In this document: piece by piece, positions 47,906 through 58,864 of the stretch
How the letters are laid out: each line of letters opens with the position of its first letter
How positions within the stretch are numbered: position 1 is the stretch's first letter
NCBI GenBank assembly: GCA_040269895.1
Contig: CP158568.1
Span: forward strand, 1,364,001 to 1,428,000
Source of the DNA: Ancalomicrobiaceae bacterium S20
Lineage (GTDB): Bacteria > Pseudomonadota > Alphaproteobacteria > Rhizobiales > Ancalomicrobiaceae
DNA length: 64,000 nucleotides
Reading direction: 5' to 3'
Notes under the pieces: model-generated
Databases searched by the model: none
What the model was told of the DNA's origin: nothing
Seen by the model: the letters and a program-made list of their open reading frames with translations, nothing else
Translations under genes and position numbers: made by a program

Positions 47906-48394
47906 ATGAGACTGGACCAGGCTGCGAAGTCCTTGTTCCTGAAGGAATTCGTGTCGGCTTTCTTCCTGACGATGCGATACTTCTTCGCGCCCAAGGCGAC
48001 GATCAACTACCCGTTCGAGAAGAACCCGGTCAGCCCGCGGTTCCGCGGCGAGCATGCGCTGCGCCGGTATCCGAACGGCGAGGAGCGCTGCATCGCCTGC
48101 AAGCTCTGCGAGGCGATCTGCCCGGCGCAGGCGATCACGATCGAGGCGGGGCCGCGGCGCAACGACGATACGCGCCGCACCACCCGCTACGACATCGACA
48201 TGGTGAAGTGCATCTACTGTGGCTTCTGTCAGGAAGCCTGCCCGGTCGATGCGATCGTCGAGGGACCGAACTTCGAGTTCGCGACCGAGACGCGCGAGGA
48301 GCTCTACTACGACAAGGAGAAGCTCCTCGCGAACGGTGAGCGCTGGGAACGCGAGATCGCCCGTTCGATCGCGCAGGACGCGCCGTACCGCTGA
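47906..48394 (+). CDS. nuoI: NADH-quinone oxidoreductase subunit I
   Basis: A 162-residue ferredoxin-like subunit binding [4Fe-4S] clusters N6a and N6b. Both CxxCxxCxxxCP motifs are visible: [14 protein letters not shown] and [14 protein letters not shown]. The ATG at 47906 gives the usual length; an in-frame ATG at 47894 overlaps the preceding ORF. Confidence 0.96.
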   Translation: MRLDQAAKSLFLKEFVSAFFLTMRYFFAPKATINYPFEKNPVSPRFRGEHALRRYPNGEERCIACKLCEAICPAQAITIEAGPRRNDDTRRTTRYDIDMVKCIYCGFCQEACPVDAIVEGPNFEFATETREELYYDKEKLLANGERWEREIARSIAQDAPYR

Positions 48395-48527
48395 TTTCCG
48401 CCGCCCGCGGACCTGTTCCGCGGCGCCTGGACGATCGTCGCGGGGCAGCCCGCGACGGACGTGACGACGAGGAACTAAGGACCGATCCGGCGGGCATCCG
48501 CGGGATCGGGGACCGGGGAAAAGACCG

Positions 48528-49142
48528 ATGGTCGTGCAAGCCCTCTTCTTCTATCTCTTCGCCGCGATCACCGTGGCCTCGGCCGTGATGGTGATCTCGG
48601 CCAGGAACCCGGTCTATTCGGTCATGTTCCTGATCCTCGCCTTCTTCAACGCGGCCGGGCTGTTCGTGCTGCTCGGCGCGGAGTTTTTGGCGATGCTGCT
48701 GATCGTGGTCTACGTCGGCGCGGTCGCAGTGCTGTTCCTGTTCGTGGTCATGATGCTCGATGTCGACTTCGTCGAGCTGCGCGAGGGCTTCCTGCAGTAT
48801 CTGCCGGTCGGTGTCGTGATCGGCGGCATCCTGCTGGTCGAGCTCTTCATGGGGCTCGGTGCCTGGGTGATCGATCCGGGCGTGCTGGCGAAGCCGGTGG
48901 CGCCGATCCCGGCGGCGGACAAGGTCTCCAACATCGTGGCGATCGGGCAGGTGCTCTACACCCGCTACGTCTACTTCTTCGAGGCGGCCGGCATGGTGCT
49001 CCTGGTGGCGATGATCGGCGCGATCGTGCTGACGCTGCGCCACAAGGACTTCGTCAAGCGCCAGGACGTCGCCCGTCAGGTCGCGCGGCGGCCGGAGACG
49101 GCGATCGAGCTGGTCAAGGTCGAGCCGGGTCAGGGTCTCTGA
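48528..49142 (+). CDS. nuoJ: NADH-quinone oxidoreductase subunit J
   Basis: A 204-residue membrane subunit with five spans. RNPVYSVMFLILAFFNAAGLF and the YVGAVAVLFLFVVMMLDV helix (which contains the pi-bulge region) are typical. It is preceded by a 133-bp gap with no gene. Confidence 0.95.
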   Translation: MVVQALFFYLFAAITVASAVMVISARNPVYSVMFLILAFFNAAGLFVLLGAEFLAMLLIVVYVGAVAVLFLFVVMMLDVDFVELREGFLQYLPVGVVIGGILLVELFMGLGAWVIDPGVLAKPVAPIPAADKVSNIVAIGQVLYTRYVYFFEAAGMVLLVAMIGAIVLTLRHKDFVKRQDVARQVARRPETAIELVKVEPGQGL

Positions 49143-49291
49143 CAAGGCTTCGGCGCCCGGGGCCGGGTGCCGGATACGGAATGGTCGGGTCGCGCGACTG
49201 TCGCGGCTCTGGTTGGAAGACGGAAGCGGGTGTTGCGGCGGGCAGGGGTTCGTCGGCGGCATCCGGTGGTGAGAAGGCTCGGGGGTGACCC

Positions 49292-49600
49292 ATGGAAATC
49301 GGATTGTCGCACTACCTGTCGGTGGCCGCGATCCTGTTCACGATCGGCATCTTCGGGATCTTCCTGAACCGTAAGAACGTGATCGTGATCCTGATGTCGG
49401 TCGAGCTGATCCTGCTCGCCGTCAACATCAACTTCGTCGCCTTCTCGAGCTTCCTCGGCGATCTGGTGGGCCAGGTGTTCGCACTCTTCGTCCTCACCGT
49501 CGCCGCGGCGGAGGCCGCCATCGGGCTTGCGATCCTGGTGGTGTTCTTCCGCAACCGCGGCTCGATCGCGGTCGAAGACATCAACATGATGAAGGGTTGA
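49292..49600 (+). CDS. nuoK: NADH-quinone oxidoreductase subunit K
   Basis: A 102-residue three-span subunit in the proton path. The conserved glutamate lies in [17 protein letters not shown] and a second in [15 protein letters not shown]. It is nearly adjacent to nuoL. The 149-bp gap upstream holds no recognised element. Confidence 0.96.
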   Translation: MEIGLSHYLSVAAILFTIGIFGIFLNRKNVIVILMSVELILLAVNINFVAFSSFLGDLVGQVFALFVLTVAAAEAAIGLAILVVFFRNRGSIAVEDINMMKG

Positions 49601-49608
49601 GGACGCCC

Positions 49609-51723
49609 ATGTATTCCGCCATCGTCTTCCTGCCCCTTCTCGGGTTCCTGATCGCCGGCGCGATCACGCTGTTCCGGCACAAGCTGCCGGCGGGCGGCGG
49701 CCACGGCCATCACGGTCACGACGACTACGCGCATGGCCATGATGCGCATGGTCACGATGCGCATGCCCATGCGGCCCATGACCATGGTCACGATGCGCAT
49801 GGTCATGACGATCACGGCCACGGCCACCATGAGGATCCGCCGATCGTGCGGTTCGCGCAGCTCGCCACCGCCGGCCTGATGGTGGTCGCGGCGGCGCTGT
49901 CGTGGATCGTGTTCTTCAAGACCGCGACCTCCGGCGCCCACGAGGCGGTGCGCATCCCGCTGATGACCTGGATCCAGTCCGGCGCGCTCGACGTCGCCTG
50001 GGCGATCCGTGTCGACATGTTGACGGCGGTCATGCTGGTCGTCGTGAACTCGGTCTCCGCGCTCGTCCACATCTACTCGATCGGCTACATGGCGCATGAT
50101 CCGCACAAGACGCGGTTCTTCGCCTACCTGTCGCTGTTCACCTTCGCCATGTTGATGCTGGTGACGTCCGACAACCTGCTGCAGATGTTCTTCGGCTGGG
50201 AAGGCGTCGGCGTCGCGTCCTATCTGCTGATCGGGTTCTGGTATCAGAAGCCGTCGGCGAACGCGGCCGCGATCAAGGCCTTCGTCGTCAACCGCGTCGG
50301 CGATTTCGGCTTCATCCTCGGCATCTTCGGCGTGTTCTGGCTGTTCCAGTCGATCGACTACGCCACGATCTTCGCCAACGCGGCAGCGATGAAGGGCAAG
50401 ACGATCCACTTCCTGAGCTGGGACGTCGATGCGCTGACCACGATCTGCCTGCTCCTGTTCCTCGGTGCGATGGGCAAGTCGGCGCAGTTCCTGCTGCACA
50501 CCTGGTTGCCGGACGCGATGGAAGGCCCGACGCCGGTCTCCGCGCTGATCCACGCCGCGACCATGGTGACCGCCGGCGTGTTCATGGTGGCGCGGCTGTC
50601 GCCGCTGTTCGAGCTGGCGCCGACCGCGCTCGCCGTCGTGACCTTCATCGGCGCGACCACGGCGTTTTTCGCGGCGACGATCGGTCTCGTGCAGAACGAC
50701 ATCAAGCGCGTGATCGCCTATTCGACCTGTTCGCAGCTCGGCTACATGTTCGCCGCGCTCGGTGTCGGCGCCTATGGGCCGGCGGTGTTCCACCTGTTCA
50801 CGCACGCCTTCTTCAAGGCGCTTCTGTTTCTCGGCGCCGGCTCGGTCATCCATGCCGTGTCGAACGAGCAGGACATCCGCAAGATGGGCGGGCTGAAGAG
50901 CCACATCCCGCTGACCTACACCATGATGCTGATCGGCACCCTGGCGCTGACCGGCTTCGGCGTGCCGATGAGCTCGCTCGGCTTCGCGGGCTTCAACTCG
51001 AAGGACGCGATCATCGAGGCGGCCTATGCCGGCACCAATGTGTTCGCGCCCTACGCCTTCGGCCTTCTGGTCATCGCGGCGCTGTTCACCTCGTTCTACT
51101 CCTGGCGTCTGGTGTTCATGACCTTCTGGGGGAGCCCTCGCGCTCCGAAGGAGGTGATGGATCACGTGCACGAGAGCCCGAAGGTGATGACCGTGCCGCT
51201 GATCCTGCTCGGCATCGGCGCGATCTTCGCCGGCATGCTGTTCTCGCCCTGGTTCATCGGCGCGGGCGCGGAAGGCTTCTGGAAGGGCGCGGTCGTGGTG
51301 GCGCATGCCGCCGAGGGCCACGAGCATCACCCGCCGGTGTGGGTCATGTTCGCGCCGTTCGTGGCGATGGCCGTCGGCTTCGTGGTGGCGTTCCTGTTCT
51401 ACGTGGTCGATCCGAGCCGGCCGGCCGCGCTCGCCAAGGAACATGACGCGCTCTACCAGTTCCTGCTCAACAAGTGGTACTTCGACGAGCTCTACGACTT
51501 CCTGTTCGTGCGCCCGGCCAAGTGGCTCGGCCGCACGCTGTGGAAGAAGGGCGACGGGGCGGTCATCGACGGCCTCGGGCCGGACGGCGTCTCGGCCCGC
51601 GTGATCGACATCACCCATCAGGTGGTGCGGCTGCAGTCGGGCTACGTCTACCACTATGCCTTCGTGATGATGATCGGGGTCGCGGCCCTGGTGACCTGGA
51701 TGATGTTCGGGGGAGCCCACTGA
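49609..51723 (+). CDS. nuoL: NADH-quinone oxidoreductase subunit L with histidine-rich insertion
   Basis: A 704-residue antiporter-like proton-pumping subunit with about 16 spans and the lateral helix. The conserved core ([46 protein letters not shown]) is intact. Just after the first span, residues 32-74 contain 19 histidines interspersed with Asp, Gly and Ala (for example [20 protein letters not shown]). The loop is encoded by 49702-49830. The ATG at 49609 is preferred to a TTG at 49597. It overlaps nuoM by one base (TGATG). Confidence 0.95.
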   Translation: MYSAIVFLPLLGFLIAGAITLFRHKLPAGGGHGHHGHDDYAHGHDAHGHDAHAHAAHDHGHDAHGHDDHGHGHHEDPPIVRFAQLATAGLMVVAAALSWIVFFKTATSGAHEAVRIPLMTWIQSGALDVAWAIRVDMLTAVMLVVVNSVSALVHIYSIGYMAHDPHKTRFFAYLSLFTFAMLMLVTSDNLLQMFFGWEGVGVASYLLIGFWYQKPSANAAAIKAFVVNRVGDFGFILGIFGVFWLFQSIDYATIFANAAAMKGKTIHFLSWDVDALTTICLLLFLGAMGKSAQFLLHTWLPDAMEGPTPVSALIHAATMVTAGVFMVARLSPLFELAPTALAVVTFIGATTAFFAATIGLVQNDIKRVIAYSTCSQLGYMFAALGVGAYGPAVFHLFTHAFFKALLFLGAGSVIHAVSNEQDIRKMGGLKSHIPLTYTMMLIGTLALTGFGVPMSSLGFAGFNSKDAIIEAAYAGTNVFAPYAFGLLVIAALFTSFYSWRLVFMTFWGSPRAPKEVMDHVHESPKVMTVPLILLGIGAIFAGMLFSPWFIGAGAEGFWKGAVVVAHAAEGHEHHPPVWVMFAPFVAMAVGFVVAFLFYVVDPSRPAALAKEHDALYQFLLNKWYFDELYDFLFVRPAKWLGRTLWKKGDGAVIDGLGPDGVSARVIDITHQVVRLQSGYVYHYAFVMMIGVAALVTWMMFGGAH

Positions 51724-53237
51724 TGTCGAGCTGGCCGCTCATTTCGATCGTCACCTTCCTGCCGCTGGTCGGGGCGTTCTTCATCCTCCTGGTGCGCGGC
51801 GACGACGCCGTCGCCAAGCGCAACATCCGCGTGACCGCGCTGATCACGACCGTGTTCACCTTCCTGGTGTCGCTCCTGATCCTCGCGCGCTACGACGCCT
51901 CCAACCCGGGCTTCCAGCTCGAGGAGAAGGCGCCGTGGCTGGGCGGCCTGTTCAGCTATCACATGGGCGTCGATGGCATCTCGGTGCTGTTCGTGATCCT
52001 CACGACCTTCATCATGCCGTTCTGCATCCTGGCGAGCTGGGAATCGGTCGACAAGCGGGTGCGCGAGTACATGATCGCGTTCCTGATCCTCGAGACGCTG
52101 ATGATCGGCGTGTTCACCGCGCTCGATCTGATGCTGTTCTACGTGTTCTTCGAGGCCGGCCTCATTCCGATGTTCATCATCATCGGTGTCTGGGGCGGAC
52201 CGCGCCGGGTCTACGCGTCGTTCAAGTTCTTCCTCTACACGCTGCTCGGCTCGATCCTGATGCTGATCGCCATGATCGCGATGATCTGGCAGGCCGGGAC
52301 CGCGGATATCGTCCAGCTCATGGACCATCAGTTCCCGAAGGCGCTGCAGATGTGGTGCTGGCTCGCCTTCTTCGCCTCGTTTGCGGTGAAGATGCCGATG
52401 TGGCCGGTGCACACCTGGCTGCCGGACGCCCACGTCGAGGCGCCGACGGCCGGATCGGTGATCCTGGCCGGCATCCTCCTGAAGATGGGCGGCTACGGCT
52501 TCCTGCGCTTCTCGGTGCCGATGTTCCCGCTGGCGTCGGAGTATTTCGCGCCCTTCGTGTTCACCCTGTCGGTCGTCGCGATCATCTACACCTCGCTGGT
52601 CGCGCTGATGCAGGAGGACATCAAGAAGCTGATCGCCTATTCATCGGTCGCCCACATGGGCTACGTGACGATGGGCATCTTCACGATGAACGTACAGGGC
52701 GTGCAGGGCTCGATCTTCCAGATGGTCAGCCACGGTTTCGTCTCGTCGGCGCTGTTCCTCTGCGTCGGCGTGATCTACGACCGCATGCACACCCGCGAGA
52801 TCAAGGCCTATGGTGGGCTCGTCAACCGCATGCCCTGGTATGCGGTGGCGTTCCTCCTGTTCACCATGGGCAACGTCGGCCTGCCGGGCACCTCCGGGTT
52901 CATCGGCGAGTTCCTGACGCTCATGGGCGCCTACAAGGCCAACACCTGGGTGGCGTTCTTCGCCGCGACCGGCGTGATCCTGTCGGCCGGCTATGCGCTG
53001 TGGCTCTACGCCCGCGTCATGAACGGCAAGCTCGACAAGCCGTCGCTGCAGGGCATTCTCGATCTCAGCCTGCGCGAGCGGTTCATCCTGATCCCGCTCT
53101 TGGTCGCGACGATCTACTACGGCGTCTATCCGCAGCCGCTCCTGCACGCCACGGCGGCGTCGGTCGACCGGCTGGTGACCAAGTATCAGGCCGCCGTCGA
53201 GGCGGCGGTCAAGACGGCGATGGTCGTCACGCAGTGA
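51723..53237 (+). CDS. nuoM: NADH-quinone oxidoreductase subunit M
   Basis: A 504-residue antiporter-like subunit with about 14 spans. [17 protein letters not shown] carries the key glutamate, [20 protein letters not shown] has the proton-path lysine, and [18 protein letters not shown] is conserved. Its ATG overlaps the nuoL stop. Confidence 0.96.
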   Translation: MSSWPLISIVTFLPLVGAFFILLVRGDDAVAKRNIRVTALITTVFTFLVSLLILARYDASNPGFQLEEKAPWLGGLFSYHMGVDGISVLFVILTTFIMPFCILASWESVDKRVREYMIAFLILETLMIGVFTALDLMLFYVFFEAGLIPMFIIIGVWGGPRRVYASFKFFLYTLLGSILMLIAMIAMIWQAGTADIVQLMDHQFPKALQMWCWLAFFASFAVKMPMWPVHTWLPDAHVEAPTAGSVILAGILLKMGGYGFLRFSVPMFPLASEYFAPFVFTLSVVAIIYTSLVALMQEDIKKLIAYSSVAHMGYVTMGIFTMNVQGVQGSIFQMVSHGFVSSALFLCVGVIYDRMHTREIKAYGGLVNRMPWYAVAFLLFTMGNVGLPGTSGFIGEFLTLMGAYKANTWVAFFAATGVILSAGYALWLYARVMNGKLDKPSLQGILDLSLRERFILIPLLVATIYYGVYPQPLLHATAASVDRLVTKYQAAVEAAVKTAMVVTQ

Positions 53238-53397
53238 TGTCTGCCGCGCCGGGGATCGCCCCGGCGTGGCGAATGCCTGCACCAAGACAGTGGCCGGCGC
53301 GGGGGAGGGCTCCCGCGCCCGGCGAATGAAACGATGGACGTGAATGCGGCCGCCGCCGGCCTTTCGGCGACGGCGGCCAACCAAGGGGTCGACCTCC

Positions 53398-54825
53398 GTG
53401 CTCGCAGCTCACCTTGCGCCGGTCCTGCCGGAAATCATCCTCGCCGTCGGCGCGATCGTGCTCCTCATGGTCGGCGTGTTCGCCGGCGGGCGGCCGACCG
53501 GGATCGTCACGGCCGGCACGGTCGCGGTCATTCTGGTTGCCGGGCTGGTGGTCGCGTTCAGCCCGCGCACCGGCACGGCCTTCGACGGCGTCTGGATCAA
53601 CGACGGCTTCGGCAATTACATGAAGCTCCTGTCGCTGGTCGGCGCCGGCGTGACGCTGCTGCTTGCAGCCCGTCCGGCGGTGCAGGGCGGCTACGATCGC
53701 TTCGAACTGCCGGTGCTCATCCTCATCGCCACGCTCGGCATGATGATGATGATCTCGGCCAACGACATGATCTCGCTCTATCTCGGCCTGGAGCTGCAGT
53801 CGCTCGCGGCCTATGTGATCGCCTCGATCCATCGCGACAACCTCAAGTCGACCGAGGCGGGCCTGAAGTACTTCGTGCTCGGCGCGCTGTCGTCGGGCCT
53901 GCTGCTCTACGGCGCGTCGCTGGTCTACGGCTTCACCGGCACGACCAGCTTCCCCGGCATCGCTGCGGCGATCGCCGCGCACGGCAAGTCGACCGGCATC
54001 GTCTTCGGCCTCGTGTTCATCCTGGCCGGCCTGTCGTTCAAGATCTCGGCCGTGCCGTTCCACATGTGGACGCCGGACGTCTACGAAGGCGCGCCGACGC
54101 CGGTGACGGCGTTCTTCGCCGCCGCGCCCAAGGTCGCCGCCATGGCGCTGGTCACGCGCGTCGCGGTCGAGGCGTTCAAGCCCTCGACGCACGACTGGCA
54201 GCAGGTGATCGTGTTCGTGTCGGTCGCCTCGATGCTGCTCGGTTCGTTCGCCGCGATCGGCCAGACCAACATCAAGCGTCTGATGGCCTATTCCTCGATC
54301 GGCCATGTCGGCTACGCGCTCGTCGGCCTCGCCGCCGGCACGGCCGACGGCGTGCAGTCGGTGGTCGTCTACATGACGATCTACATGGCGACCACGCTCG
54401 GCGCCTTCGCGATGATCCTGTCGATGCGGCGCGCGAGCGGCCCGGTCGAGACGATTTCGGATCTCTCGGGTCTCGCCCGCACCAATCCGCTTGCCGGCTT
54501 CCTGTTCGCGATGATCATGTTCTCGCTCGCCGGCGTGCCGATCCTGGCGGGCTTCTTCGCCAAGCTCTACGTGTTCATGGCGGCGGTGCAGGCCGGCCTG
54601 GTGACGCTCGCGGTGATCGGCGGCGTCGCCAGCGTGGTGGGCGCGTTCTATTACCTGCGCGTCGTCAAGATCATGTATTTCGACGAGCCGGCCGAGCCGT
54701 TCCTGCCGATGGCGTTCGAGCAGAAGCTCGTGCTGATCGTGTCGGGCGTGTTCTCGCTCGCCTTCGTCGCGCTCGGCAGCCCGCTGGTCGGCGCGGCGAC
54801 CGCGGCGGCGAAGTCGTTCTTCTGA
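53398..54825 (+). CDS. nuoN: NADH-quinone oxidoreductase subunit N
   Basis: A 475-residue antiporter-like subunit, last of the complex I set. [36 protein letters not shown] and [17 protein letters not shown] are landmarks. The GTG at 53398 is chosen: AAGGGG lies upstream and the protein then starts directly with its first membrane span at the normal length. The ATG at 53344 would add 18 Arg/Pro-rich residues without similarity. Confidence 0.93.
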   Translation: MLAAHLAPVLPEIILAVGAIVLLMVGVFAGGRPTGIVTAGTVAVILVAGLVVAFSPRTGTAFDGVWINDGFGNYMKLLSLVGAGVTLLLAARPAVQGGYDRFELPVLILIATLGMMMMISANDMISLYLGLELQSLAAYVIASIHRDNLKSTEAGLKYFVLGALSSGLLLYGASLVYGFTGTTSFPGIAAAIAAHGKSTGIVFGLVFILAGLSFKISAVPFHMWTPDVYEGAPTPVTAFFAAAPKVAAMALVTRVAVEAFKPSTHDWQQVIVFVSVASMLLGSFAAIGQTNIKRLMAYSSIGHVGYALVGLAAGTADGVQSVVVYMTIYMATTLGAFAMILSMRRASGPVETISDLSGLARTNPLAGFLFAMIMFSLAGVPILAGFFAKLYVFMAAVQAGLVTLAVIGGVASVVGAFYYLRVVKIMYFDEPAEPFLPMAFEQKLVLIVSGVFSLAFVALGSPLVGAATAAAKSFF

Positions 54826-54826
54826 G

Positions 54827-55642
54827 ATGGCGCGATCGCCGGGCGCGGGGCTCAGGACGCTCAGGGGCGGCTTTCGGCACCTGGCGCTCGGCGATGTCGG
54901 ATCGACCAACGTCGAGGCGTTCGAGTGCGCGCGGGCAGGCGATCCGGGCGGGCTCTGGGTCACGGCCGAACGGCAACTGGCGGGGCGCGGCCGACGCGGC
55001 CGGCCCTGGGTCAGTGAGAAGGGCAATCTCTACGCGACCGCGCTGCTGATCGACCCTTGCCCGGCCGAGAGGCTCGCCGAACTGCCGCTGGTGGCGGCGG
55101 TTGCGGTCCATCGGGCGATCCGGGCGGCGGCCGGCCCGGCGCTCGGGCGCGAGGTCGCGATCAAGTGGCCGAACGACACGCTGGTCCGCGGGCGCAAGGC
55201 GAGCGGCATTCTGCTCGAGACCAATCGTCTCGACGGGGGTGCACTCGCGGTCGCGATCGGTTATGGGATCAATTGCGCGCATTATCCGGCCGTCTCGGAG
55301 ACGCCGGCGACCAGTCTTCTGCAAGAGGGCGTGTCGATCTTTCCCGAGCAGATCCTGGATCTCCTCGCCGAAGCGCTGTCGGACACGCTCGCCGTCTGGG
55401 ACGGCGGCCGCGGCTTCGGCGAAATCCGCGCCGCCTGGATGGCGGCAGTGCACGGCGTCGGCCGACCCATCCGGGTCCGCCTCGTCGATCGTGAATTGAA
55501 CGGGGTGTTCGCCGCTCTCGACGAGCAGGGGCGCCTCGTCCTCGACCTTGGTGACGGAACCCGAATGACCATTTCCGCCGGAGACGTTTTCTTCCCCGCG
55601 ACTGCGACCGAGACCCCCGTCACGACGGGGGGGACGCTCTGA
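54827..55642 (+). CDS. birA: Biotin--[acetyl-CoA-carboxylase] ligase
   Basis: A 271-residue ligase that activates biotin with ATP and attaches it to carboxylase carrier proteins. GDVGSTNVEA, the GRGRRGRPW biotinyl-AMP loop and KWPNDTLV are the catalytic signatures; KASGILLE follows. There is no N-terminal DNA-binding domain, so unlike E. coli BirA it should not be a repressor. It starts one base after the nuoN stop and overlaps rnj by one base. It may therefore be read from the nuo transcript. Confidence 0.93.
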   Translation: MARSPGAGLRTLRGGFRHLALGDVGSTNVEAFECARAGDPGGLWVTAERQLAGRGRRGRPWVSEKGNLYATALLIDPCPAERLAELPLVAAVAVHRAIRAAAGPALGREVAIKWPNDTLVRGRKASGILLETNRLDGGALAVAIGYGINCAHYPAVSETPATSLLQEGVSIFPEQILDLLAEALSDTLAVWDGGRGFGEIRAAWMAAVHGVGRPIRVRLVDRELNGVFAALDEQGRLVLDLGDGTRMTISAGDVFFPATATETPVTTGGTL

Positions 55643-57348
55643 TGGCCAAGGCGCGTCGCAAGAACGTCGGCGAGGAGTTCGTCTTCCTGCCGCTCGGCGG
55701 TGTCGGCGAGATCGGCATGAACCTGGCGCTCTATGGCTTCGGCCGGCCGGAGGATCGGCGCTGGATCATCGTCGATTTCGGCATCACCTTCGCCTCGGAG
55801 TTCGACGAGCCGGGCGTCGACATCATCCTGCCGGACATCCGCTTCGCGATCGAGGAGCGGAAGAACATCCTCGGCATCGTGATCACGCATGCGCACGAGG
55901 ATCACTACGGCGCGCTGCTCGACCTGTGGCCGAAGCTCGAGGTGCCGGTGTTCATGACGCCGTTCGCCGCTGGCCTGCTCGAGGCCAAGGCCGAGGGTGA
56001 GGCGAAGTTCATCGGCGAAGGCAAGGTGCCGAAAGTCGACATCCGCCGGTTCACGCGCGGCGAGCGCTGGCAGCTCGGGCCGTTCGACATCGAAGCGATC
56101 GGGGTCGCGCATTCGATCCCGGAGTCGGTCGCGCTGGCGATCCGCACGCCGCTCGGCACCGCGATCCACACCGGCGACTGGAAGATCGACGAGACGCCGG
56201 TCGTCGGCTGGACGACGGACTTCGCGCGACTGGCCGAGATCGGCCGGGAGGGCGTGCGTGCGCTCGTCTGCGATTCGACCAACGTGGTCCGCGACGGCAT
56301 CTCGCCGTCGGAGCGCGAAGTGTCGAAGACGCTGACCGAGATCGTCGCGTCGGCGCCGGCGCGCGTGGCAGTGACGACCTTTGCGTCCAATATCGCGCGC
56401 ATTCGCTCGGTCGCGGAAGCGGCGGTCGCCAACGAGCGCAGCGTGGTGGTGCTCGGCCGGGCCATGAAGCGGGCGATCGACGTCGCCCGCGAGCTCGGCA
56501 TGTTCGACGGCCTGCCGGAGTTCCTCGGCGAGGACGCCTACGGCTACCTGCCGCGCGAGAATGTCGTGGCGCTCCTGACCGGCAGCCAGGGCGAGCCGCG
56601 CGCCGCGCTCGCCCGCATCGCATCCGGCGACCACCGCAACATCTCCATGTCGCAGGGCGACATCGTGATCTTCTCGTCGCGGACCATTCCGGGCAACGAG
56701 AAGTCCGTCAACGCGATCATGAACAATCTCGCCAAGCAGGGCGCGACGATCGTCACCGATCGCGACGCGCTCGTGCATGTCTCCGGCCATCCGCGCCGGG
56801 GCGAGCTGAAGCGCATGTACGAGGCGGTGAAGCCCCAGGTGGCGATCCCGGTGCACGGCGAGCCGCTGCACCTCGCCATGCACGCTAAGTTCGCGCGGGC
56901 CGAGGGCGTGCGCGAGGTGGTCGTCACCGGCAATGGCAAGATGGTGCGGCTCGCGCCGGGACCGGCCGAGGAGGTCGACGAAGCCTTCGCCGGCCGGCTG
57001 TTCCGCGACGGCTCGCTGCTGCTCGAACCCGACAAGTCGGGCGCGCAGGAGCGCAAGAAGGCGTCGTTCGCCGGCGTCATCGCGATCGCGCTCGTGCTCG
57101 ACGGCAAGGGCGCGCTCGCGGCCGATCCCGAGCTGGCGCTGATCGGCATTCCGGAGGAGGACCGCGGCGGCGTCGACTTCGTCGACATCTGCGCCGACGC
57201 CGTCACCGAGACGGTCGAGGGCCTGCCGCGGCCGCGCCGGCGCGATCCGGATCTGGTCGAGGACGCCGTGCGCCGCGCCGTGCGGGCGCGGGTCAACGAG
57301 CGCTGGGGCAAGAAGCCGATCGTCGAGGTCATGGTCGTTCAGGTCTGA
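55642..57348 (+). CDS. rnj: Ribonuclease J
   Basis: A 568-residue metallo-beta-lactamase/beta-CASP ribonuclease with both endo- and 5'-exonuclease activity, used in mRNA decay and rRNA maturation. The zinc motif HAHEDH is at residues 83-88, the beta-CASP segment includes LVCDSTNVVRDG and SSRTIPGNEKSVN, and HVSGHPRRGEL and IPVHGEPLHL complete the active site. Its ATG overlaps the birA stop (TGATG). The last two codons and the stop lie inside a 15-bp tandem repeat. Confidence 0.94.
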   Translation: MAKARRKNVGEEFVFLPLGGVGEIGMNLALYGFGRPEDRRWIIVDFGITFASEFDEPGVDIILPDIRFAIEERKNILGIVITHAHEDHYGALLDLWPKLEVPVFMTPFAAGLLEAKAEGEAKFIGEGKVPKVDIRRFTRGERWQLGPFDIEAIGVAHSIPESVALAIRTPLGTAIHTGDWKIDETPVVGWTTDFARLAEIGREGVRALVCDSTNVVRDGISPSEREVSKTLTEIVASAPARVAVTTFASNIARIRSVAEAAVANERSVVVLGRAMKRAIDVARELGMFDGLPEFLGEDAYGYLPRENVVALLTGSQGEPRAALARIASGDHRNISMSQGDIVIFSSRTIPGNEKSVNAIMNNLAKQGATIVTDRDALVHVSGHPRRGELKRMYEAVKPQVAIPVHGEPLHLAMHAKFARAEGVREVVVTGNGKMVRLAPGPAEEVDEAFAGRLFRDGSLLLEPDKSGAQERKKASFAGVIAIALVLDGKGALAADPELALIGIPEEDRGGVDFVDICADAVTETVEGLPRPRRRDPDLVEDAVRRAVRARVNERWGKKPIVEVMVVQV

Positions 57349-57412
57349 CAGGGGCAGGTCTGACAGGGGCAGGTCTGACAGGGGCAGGTCTGACGCGGGC
57401 AGGTCTGACGCG
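57341..57412 (+). repeat. 15-bp tandem repeat spanning the rnj stop codon
   Basis: AGGTCTGACAGGGGC occurs at 57341, 57356 and 57371, then with two changes at 57386 and as a 12-base partial copy at 57401. Because 15 is a multiple of three, every copy presents the same in-frame TGA as the rnj stop, giving five successive in-frame stops. Confidence 0.93.
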
Positions 57413-57424
57413 CTTCGGCCTGTC

Positions 57425-57469
57425 GCCTCGGTTTTTCGTCGCGGTGCGCCCGCGACGAAAGGCCGAGGC
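57425..57469 (+). terminator. Long hairpin between rnj and mce
   Basis: Arms 57425-57444 and 57450-57469 pair over 20 positions, two of them G-U, around a 5-nt loop. No T run follows, so it is either a factor-dependent terminator or a decay barrier at the end of the nuo-birA-rnj transcript. Confidence 0.6.
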
Positions 57470-57532
57470 CCGCGCCGTTGCCGGGGCGGGCAGGGGCGTC
57501 TATCTCTCGGGCGAGAAACGGGAGAAACGCTC

Positions 57533-57937
57533 ATGATCGGACGCCTCAATCACGTCGCCATCGCGGTCAAGGACATCGCCAAGGCGTCGGCGACCTACCG
57601 CGACACGCTCGGCGCGACCGTGTCGGCCGCGACGCCGCAGCCGGACCATGGCGTCACGGTCGTGTTCGTCGAGCTGCCGAACACCAAGATCGAGTTCCTG
57701 GAGCCGCTCGGCGCCGATAGCCCGATCGCCAAGTTCCTGGAAAAGAACCCGGACGGCGGCATCCACCATGTCTGCTACGAGGTCGACGACATCATCGTCG
57801 CGCGCGACAAGCTGAAGGCCGAGGGCGCCCGCGTGCTCGGCTCGGGCGAGCCGAAGATCGGCGCCCACGGCAAACCGGTGCTGTTCCTGCATCCGAAGGA
57901 CTTCTTCGGCACGCTGGTCGAGCTCGAGCAGGCCTGA
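57533..57937 (+). CDS. mce: Methylmalonyl-CoA epimerase
   Basis: A 134-residue VOC-fold enzyme that interconverts (S)- and (R)-methylmalonyl-CoA in propionyl-CoA use. GRLNHVAIAVKDI gives the first metal histidine, GGIHHVCYEVDDI the second, and LVELEQA the C-terminal glutamate. The length is the family norm. In many rhizobia it sits here, between rnj and a DUF1467 gene. Confidence 0.92.
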   Translation: MIGRLNHVAIAVKDIAKASATYRDTLGATVSAATPQPDHGVTVVFVELPNTKIEFLEPLGADSPIAKFLEKNPDGGIHHVCYEVDDIIVARDKLKAEGARVLGSGEPKIGAHGKPVLFLHPKDFFGTLVELEQA

Positions 57938-58103
57938 TCGTCACGGTCCGTGGTGGCCCCGCAATGTGCGGGCCGCCCGGCGGGCCGGTCGACGGGATGT
58001 GAATGGCGCCGCGGCGCGGTCCGGTCTATTCAATCGCCGCGGGGGCGAACCCTTCGCGGCACGGACTTCGGTCACGCAGGGTACAACAGGGACGCACAGA
58101 GCC

Positions 58104-58367
58104 ATGAAGATCGGCACGGCGATCGCGATCTACTTCGTGATCTGGTGGACCATTCTCTTCGCGATCCTGCCCTTCGGCGTGCGCGCGCAGCATGAGGCGG
58201 GGCCGGTCGTGCCGGGCACCGAGCCGGCCGCGCCGCTCGCGCCGATGATGCTGAAGAAAGTGATCTGGACCTCGATCGTATCGGCGCTGATCTTCGGCGG
58301 GCTCTGGGCGCTGATGGCAAACGGCTACACGCTCGACGACGTGCCGTTCCTGCCGAAGTTCTCCTGA
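58104..58367 (+). CDS. DUF1467 family small membrane protein
   Basis: An 87-residue protein with two membrane spans: IAIYFVIWWTILFAILPFGV at about residues 7-27 and a second near residues 50-70 (VIWTSIVSALIFGGLWAL). The WW..LF..LP.GV.. pattern is the DUF1467 signature. It commonly lies between mce and proS in alphaproteobacteria, but its function is unknown. Confidence 0.88.
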   Translation: MKIGTAIAIYFVIWWTILFAILPFGVRAQHEAGPVVPGTEPAAPLAPMMLKKVIWTSIVSALIFGGLWALMANGYTLDDVPFLPKFS

Positions 58368-58490
58368 AGGAAGCCGCCTCAGCGCGCGCGCCGACCGCGC
58401 GCTTTCATCACATTTCTGTCGCGGCATTGCGGCAGGCGGCGCGCCGTGATCTAACGATTACGCGCTAACGCGTACGAGACCCAACGAGGG

Positions 58491-58521
58491 CCGGCCGTCG
58501 TGAGAGGGCCACGACGGCCGG
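58491..58521 (+). terminator. Hairpin downstream of the DUF1467 gene
   Basis: CCGGCCGTCGTG (58491-58502) pairs perfectly with CACGACGGCCGG (58510-58521) across a 7-nt loop. It lies 124 bp after the stop and has no T tract. Confidence 0.45.
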
Positions 58522-58829
58522 TGGGCATCGCTCGGAGCGTACGTGACCTTGGCCGGCGGGCTCGACCCGAAGCGGCCCTGCGTGTCGCGGCCCGCGCCTG
58601 GATCCTTTAAAACCATCATCATCTGGCCTGCCGAATAATCGGGCCGTCCGAGCGCTCTGGATGGCGTCGCGCCACGGGCCGGCGATCCTGTGTGGGCGAT
58701 GCGGCCGCGGGTGTCTCGCGCGCATAGCGCTCTTACCGCCTCGGGATTCGCATCCGGCTGTGCGTGGATCGGGTCCGGGGCGCCGGGAGAGGTGCGGACC
58801 ACCGAGCCAAATGAAAAAGCAAGAGACCC

Positions 58830-58864
58830 AAAAGAAAAAAGCAAGGCCCTCGCGAGCCTTGCTT
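58830..58864 (-). terminator. Strong Rho-independent terminator reading leftward
   Basis: On the minus strand a 9-bp stem (58856-58864 with 58839-58847, 8-nt loop) is followed at once by T6-C-T4. The T run exists only for leftward transcripts. No recognised leftward gene lies between it and proS, so it implies an unannotated minus-strand transcript. Confidence 0.8.
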
